From: Verrucomicrobiota bacterium
Lineage (GTDB): Bacteria > Verrucomicrobiota > Verrucomicrobiia > Limisphaerales > J093
DNA length: 45,439 nucleotides
NCBI GenBank assembly: GCA_029556615.1
Contig: JAKQDD010000015.1
Coordinates: 1 to 45,439, forward strand
Direction: 5' to 3'
The notes under the pieces were generated by a model. It saw nothing but the letters and a program-made list of their open reading frames with translations, had not been told where the DNA came from and searched no databases. Each line of letters opens with the position of its first letter. The first letter of the stretch is position 1. Below, in pieces: positions 42,802 through 45,439 of the stretch. Position numbers and translations under genes: made by a program.

Positions 42802-44184
42802 ATGGATGTCCTGACCCTATCACGCATCCAGTTTGCCGCGACCATCTCGTTCCATTACATCTACCCGCCCCTGAGCATTGGCCTGGGGGTGATGCTGGTG
42901 ATCTTCGAGGCGTTGTGGCTGCGGACCGGCAATCCGCTCTACCATCAGGCCGCCCGATTCTGGACGCGGGTTTTTGCTCTTACCTTCGCGCTGGGCGTCG
43001 CCACGGGCATCGTCATGGAGTTCGAGTTCGGCACGAACTGGGCCACCTACTCGCGCTTTGTCGGGGATGTCTTCGGCAGCGCCCTTGCCGCGGAAGGCAT
43101 CTTCGCTTTCTTCCTCGAGTCGGGGTTTCTGGCGATCCTGCTCTTCGGCTGGGACAAGGTCGGGCGGACGCTGCACTGGTTCTCGACCTGCATGGTCTGT
43201 CTCGGGGCGCACTTCAGTGCCATCTGGATCGTGGTGGCCAACTCCTGGATGCAAACGCCCGCCGGCTACCACATCGTGGGCGAGGGCCTGCGGGCCCGGG
43301 CGGAGATCACCGATTTCTGGGCCATGGTCTTCAACCCGTCGTCGATGGACCGTCTGTTTCACACCGTGTGCGGCGCCTGGCAGCAGGGGGCGTTCCTCGT
43401 CCTCAGCGTCAGCGCCTGGTACCTGCTCCGGCGGCGGCACCTGGATTTCGCCCGGGTGTCGATGCGAGTCGCGTTCGCCGTCGCAGTCGTCGCCTCCGTG
43501 CTGCAGCTCGTCAGCGGCCACGACAGCGCCGCGGGCGTCGCCAAAAACCAGCCGGCCAAGCTCGCCGCATTCGAGGGACTCTTCGAGACCGCCCCCCGGG
43601 CGCCCCTGACCCTGTGGGGATGGGTCGACGAGCAGGGCGAGACGCTCCGGGGCGCCGTGGCCATTCCCGGCCTGCTGAGCTGGCTGGTGCACGGGGACGC
43701 GGACCAGCCGGTGCGGGGTCTCCGGGAAACGCCTCCTGAGGACCGGCCGCCGGTCAACAGCACGTTCCAATTCTACCACGCCATGGTGGCGCTCGGCTTC
43801 GGCCTGATCGGCCTCGCCGCCTGGGGCAGCGTCCAATTCTGGCGCGGCACGCTCCCGCAGCAGCGGGTGTTGCTCTGGCTGCTCGTTCTCTCGGTGCTCG
43901 GGCCGGCGGTGGCCAACCAGTGCGGCTGGTTCGCGGCCGAAGTCGGCCGGCAGCCGTGGATTGTGTACGGCCTGCTCCGGACCGAAAACGCGCTGTCGGC
44001 CGTGGTGACAGCCGACACCGTGCTCCTCTCGCTCGTGCTCTTCACGGTCATCTACGCGCTGCTCTTTGCCGTGTTCGTGTACCTTCTCAACGACAAGATC
44101 AGCCACGGGCCGGACCCGGCGGACCTGACACCCTCCGGCAAGCTCGCGGCCGCCACAATCCCTGAGGCAACCGGCCGGCCTTGA
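42802..44184 (+). CDS. cydA: Cytochrome bd ubiquinol oxidase subunit I
   Basis: The 460-residue protein has about nine membrane segments. The haem ligands are His18 (ISFHYIYPP), His187 (RLFHTVCG) and the axial Met328 ([10 protein letters not shown]), with conserved Glu residues in FEFGTNW and [13 protein letters not shown] and the family motif GRQPW. At 460 residues it is the short-Q-loop form (Escherichia coli CydA is 522). Cytochrome bd reduces O2 at low oxygen and resists NO and peroxide. It lies 32 bp before cydB. The start at 42802 is the first in-frame ATG after repeat copy 6. Confidence 0.95.
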   Translation: MDVLTLSRIQFAATISFHYIYPPLSIGLGVMLVIFEALWLRTGNPLYHQAARFWTRVFALTFALGVATGIVMEFEFGTNWATYSRFVGDVFGSALAAEGIFAFFLESGFLAILLFGWDKVGRTLHWFSTCMVCLGAHFSAIWIVVANSWMQTPAGYHIVGEGLRARAEITDFWAMVFNPSSMDRLFHTVCGAWQQGAFLVLSVSAWYLLRRRHLDFARVSMRVAFAVAVVASVLQLVSGHDSAAGVAKNQPAKLAAFEGLFETAPRAPLTLWGWVDEQGETLRGAVAIPGLLSWLVHGDADQPVRGLRETPPEDRPPVNSTFQFYHAMVALGFGLIGLAAWGSVQFWRGTLPQQRVLLWLLVLSVLGPAVANQCGWFAAEVGRQPWIVYGLLRTENALSAVVTADTVLLSLVLFTVIYALLFAVFVYLLNDKISHGPDPADLTPSGKLAAATIPEATGRP

Positions 44185-44216
44185 ACGGCGCTCGAAGGCG
44201 CGACTCCCTCCCCCCC

Positions 44217-45248
44217 ATGAATCCTGGAACCCTGGACCTCAACACCGTCTGGTTCGTGCTCGTGGGCGTGCTCTTCACGGGCTATGCCATGCTCGATGGC
44301 TTCGACCTCGGCGTCGGCGCGCTCCACCTGTTCACCCGGGAAGACGAGGAACGCCGTCTCCTGCTCAACGCCATCGGCCCCGTCTGGGATGGCAATGAAG
44401 TCTGGCTCGTGACCGGCGGCGGCGCCTTGTTCGCCGCGTTCCCGAATGTCTACGCCACCGTCTTCTCCGGCTTCTATCTGGCGTTCGTGCTGCTGCTGGT
44501 CGCGTTGATCCTGCGGGCCGTGGCGATCGAATTCCGGAGCAAACAGCCGATGCGCTGGTGGCGGCGGATGTGGGACGGCGCGTTCGCCGCGGGCAGCGTT
44601 CTCTCGAGCCTGCTGATCGGCGTTGCGATGGGGAACATCGCGTGGGGCATCCCGATCGACGCCCGGGGCGAATACGCCGGGTCCTTTCTGGATCTGTTGC
44701 GGCCTTATCCCCTGCTGCTCGGAGTGACCACGGTGGCGCTCTTTGCCATGCACGGCGCCATCTACGCCCTCCTCAAAACCGAGGGCCCCCTCCACCAGAA
44801 ACTCCGGCGCTGGATCAACCACTGCATCATCGCGTTCATCATTTGCTACGCGGTCTTCACGATGGCCACCCTGCTCTACGTGCCCCACATGGCCGCGCGG
44901 ATCAGGGCCCAGCCCTGGCTCTTCAGTGTGGCCCTCGTCACCATGCTCGCCATCGCCAATATCCCGCGCGAAATCCATCACGGCCGCGACGGACGGGCCT
45001 TCCTCTCCTCCTGCGTGGCCATGGCGGCGCTCATGGCGCTGTTCGGCCTCGAGATGTACCCCAACCTCGTCCTCAGCAATCCCGACCCGGCCAACAGCCT
45101 GACCATCCACAACGCGGCGTCCTCGCCCAAGACCCTGGGCATCATGCTCACCATCGCTTTGATCGGCGTGCCGATCGTGCTCGCTTATACGGCAAGCATC
45201 TACTGGATCTTCCGCGGCAAGGTAAAGCTGGATCGGATGAGCTATTAG
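44217..45248 (+). CDS. cydB: Cytochrome bd ubiquinol oxidase subunit II
   Basis: The 343-residue protein has about eight membrane segments. Conserved landmarks are GYAMLDGFDLGVG at the first segment, GPVWDGNEVWLVTGGGALFA and the C-terminal NPDPANSLTIHNAASS. Start: ATG 44217, after CCCCCC; the earlier in-frame codon at 44181 overlaps cydA. The stop TAG (45246-45248) is part of the left end of repeat copy 7. No CydX-like small subunit is visible downstream. Confidence 0.95.
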   Translation: MNPGTLDLNTVWFVLVGVLFTGYAMLDGFDLGVGALHLFTREDEERRLLLNAIGPVWDGNEVWLVTGGGALFAAFPNVYATVFSGFYLAFVLLLVALILRAVAIEFRSKQPMRWWRRMWDGAFAAGSVLSSLLIGVAMGNIAWGIPIDARGEYAGSFLDLLRPYPLLLGVTTVALFAMHGAIYALLKTEGPLHQKLRRWINHCIIAFIICYAVFTMATLLYVPHMAARIRAQPWLFSVALVTMLAIANIPREIHHGRDGRAFLSSCVAMAALMALFGLEMYPNLVLSNPDPANSLTIHNAASSPKTLGIMLTIALIGVPIVLAYTASIYWIFRGKVKLDRMSY

Positions 45249-45427
45249 CAAGGCGCCGCCTCAGACCCAGTCGAGTCCCCAGGCACATGAAGACCCTGCT
45301 GTGCCTGCCCATCCCATTTTCCGCGCCTCGCCAATGTAGAGTTCTCGACGGAGGAAGGGGAGGCCTGGAACCGCAGAGACCCAAACTTGACCCAATCGCA
45401 TCGACTTTCACAAGTCGAGGACTCCAC
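45245..45427 (+). repeat. Dispersed bipartite repeat, copy 7 (full)
   Basis: It begins TTAGCAAGGCGCCGCCTC, carries ATGAAGACCCTGCTGTGC, CGCGCCTCGCCAATGTAGAG, CCAAACTTGACCCAATCGCA and ends AAGTCGAGGACTCC. The 5' module is that of the copy at 33837, the 3' module that of the copy at 22914. The left end overlaps the cydB stop codon. Confidence 0.9.
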
Positions 45428-45439
45428 GCCTTTTCCCAG

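Overview
The window is G+C-rich DNA from a heterotrophic bacterium, most likely Verrucomicrobiota (or a close PVC relative). The support is indirect: two single-gene pseudopilins with the [16 protein letters not shown] leader, a PEP-CTERM sorting tail (VPEPGVLLLLGAGLAAL...), exported enzymes with a C-terminal module containing a 'GDGVPNLLKYAFGL' motif, a GH172 (DUF2961) enzyme, and many intergenic repeats. There is no rRNA, tRNA, CRISPR array or recognisable transposase gene.

Layout. (1) 1-3.4 kb: the tail of an upstream gene, a repeat-rich gap, a secreted SGNH + alpha/beta-hydrolase fusion and an exported protein overlapping it by ATGA. (2) 3.5-25.7 kb: a long run of plus-strand genes that looks like an envelope and acid/ion stress island. 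It holds a histidine kinase with an ABC-type substrate-binding sensor, a NarL-type regulator, a receiver-only protein coupled by GTGA to a 929-residue Orn/Lys/Arg decarboxylase, two tandem AspT-family exchangers, a DcaP-like porin, a DUF3302 membrane protein, an HlyD-type adaptor and an OprM-type outer-membrane factor. After these come DUF2959, SYLF and Spy-like periplasmic proteins, a DUF4136-like lipoprotein, an AI-2E-family transporter, a Ca2+/H+ (CaCA) exchanger, a VIT1/CCC1 metal transporter and a small beta-barrel. (3) 25.8-33.7 kb: a minus-strand DMT exporter, a lipoprotein and a pseudopilin; a divergent second pseudopilin; a PL1 pectate lyase; and two minus-strand surface proteins built from a shared, unrecognised module of about 220 residues. 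(4) 34.1-39.9 kb: a GH172 enzyme, an alpha-L-arabinofuranosidase-like enzyme and a sugar porter, a small plant-polysaccharide set. (5) 39.9-45.2 kb: lysine 2,3-aminomutase, a Crp/Fnr regulator, a TrpG/PabA amidotransferase and cytochrome bd oxidase (cydAB).

The most unusual DNA feature is a dispersed intergenic repeat family of about 180 bp. I find five full and two truncated copies. Each full copy is two adjacent hairpin modules (TAGCGAGGCG...CGCCTCGCTA, then AGAGTCCTCG...CGAGGACTCT). Internal subtypes of the two modules combine independently. Copies sit at transcription-unit borders; one forms the 5' end of the pectate lyase gene including its start codon, and another overlaps the stop codon of cydB.

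The best candidate for an undescribed protein system is the run from kinase to outer-membrane factor (3.5-18.9 kb). It joins sensing, an amino-acid decarboxylase, two exchangers of the aspartate:alanine type, a porin and an adaptor/outer-membrane channel pair with no dedicated inner-membrane pump. My reading, as inference, is a decarboxylation/antiport acid- or energy-response system with trans-envelope export.
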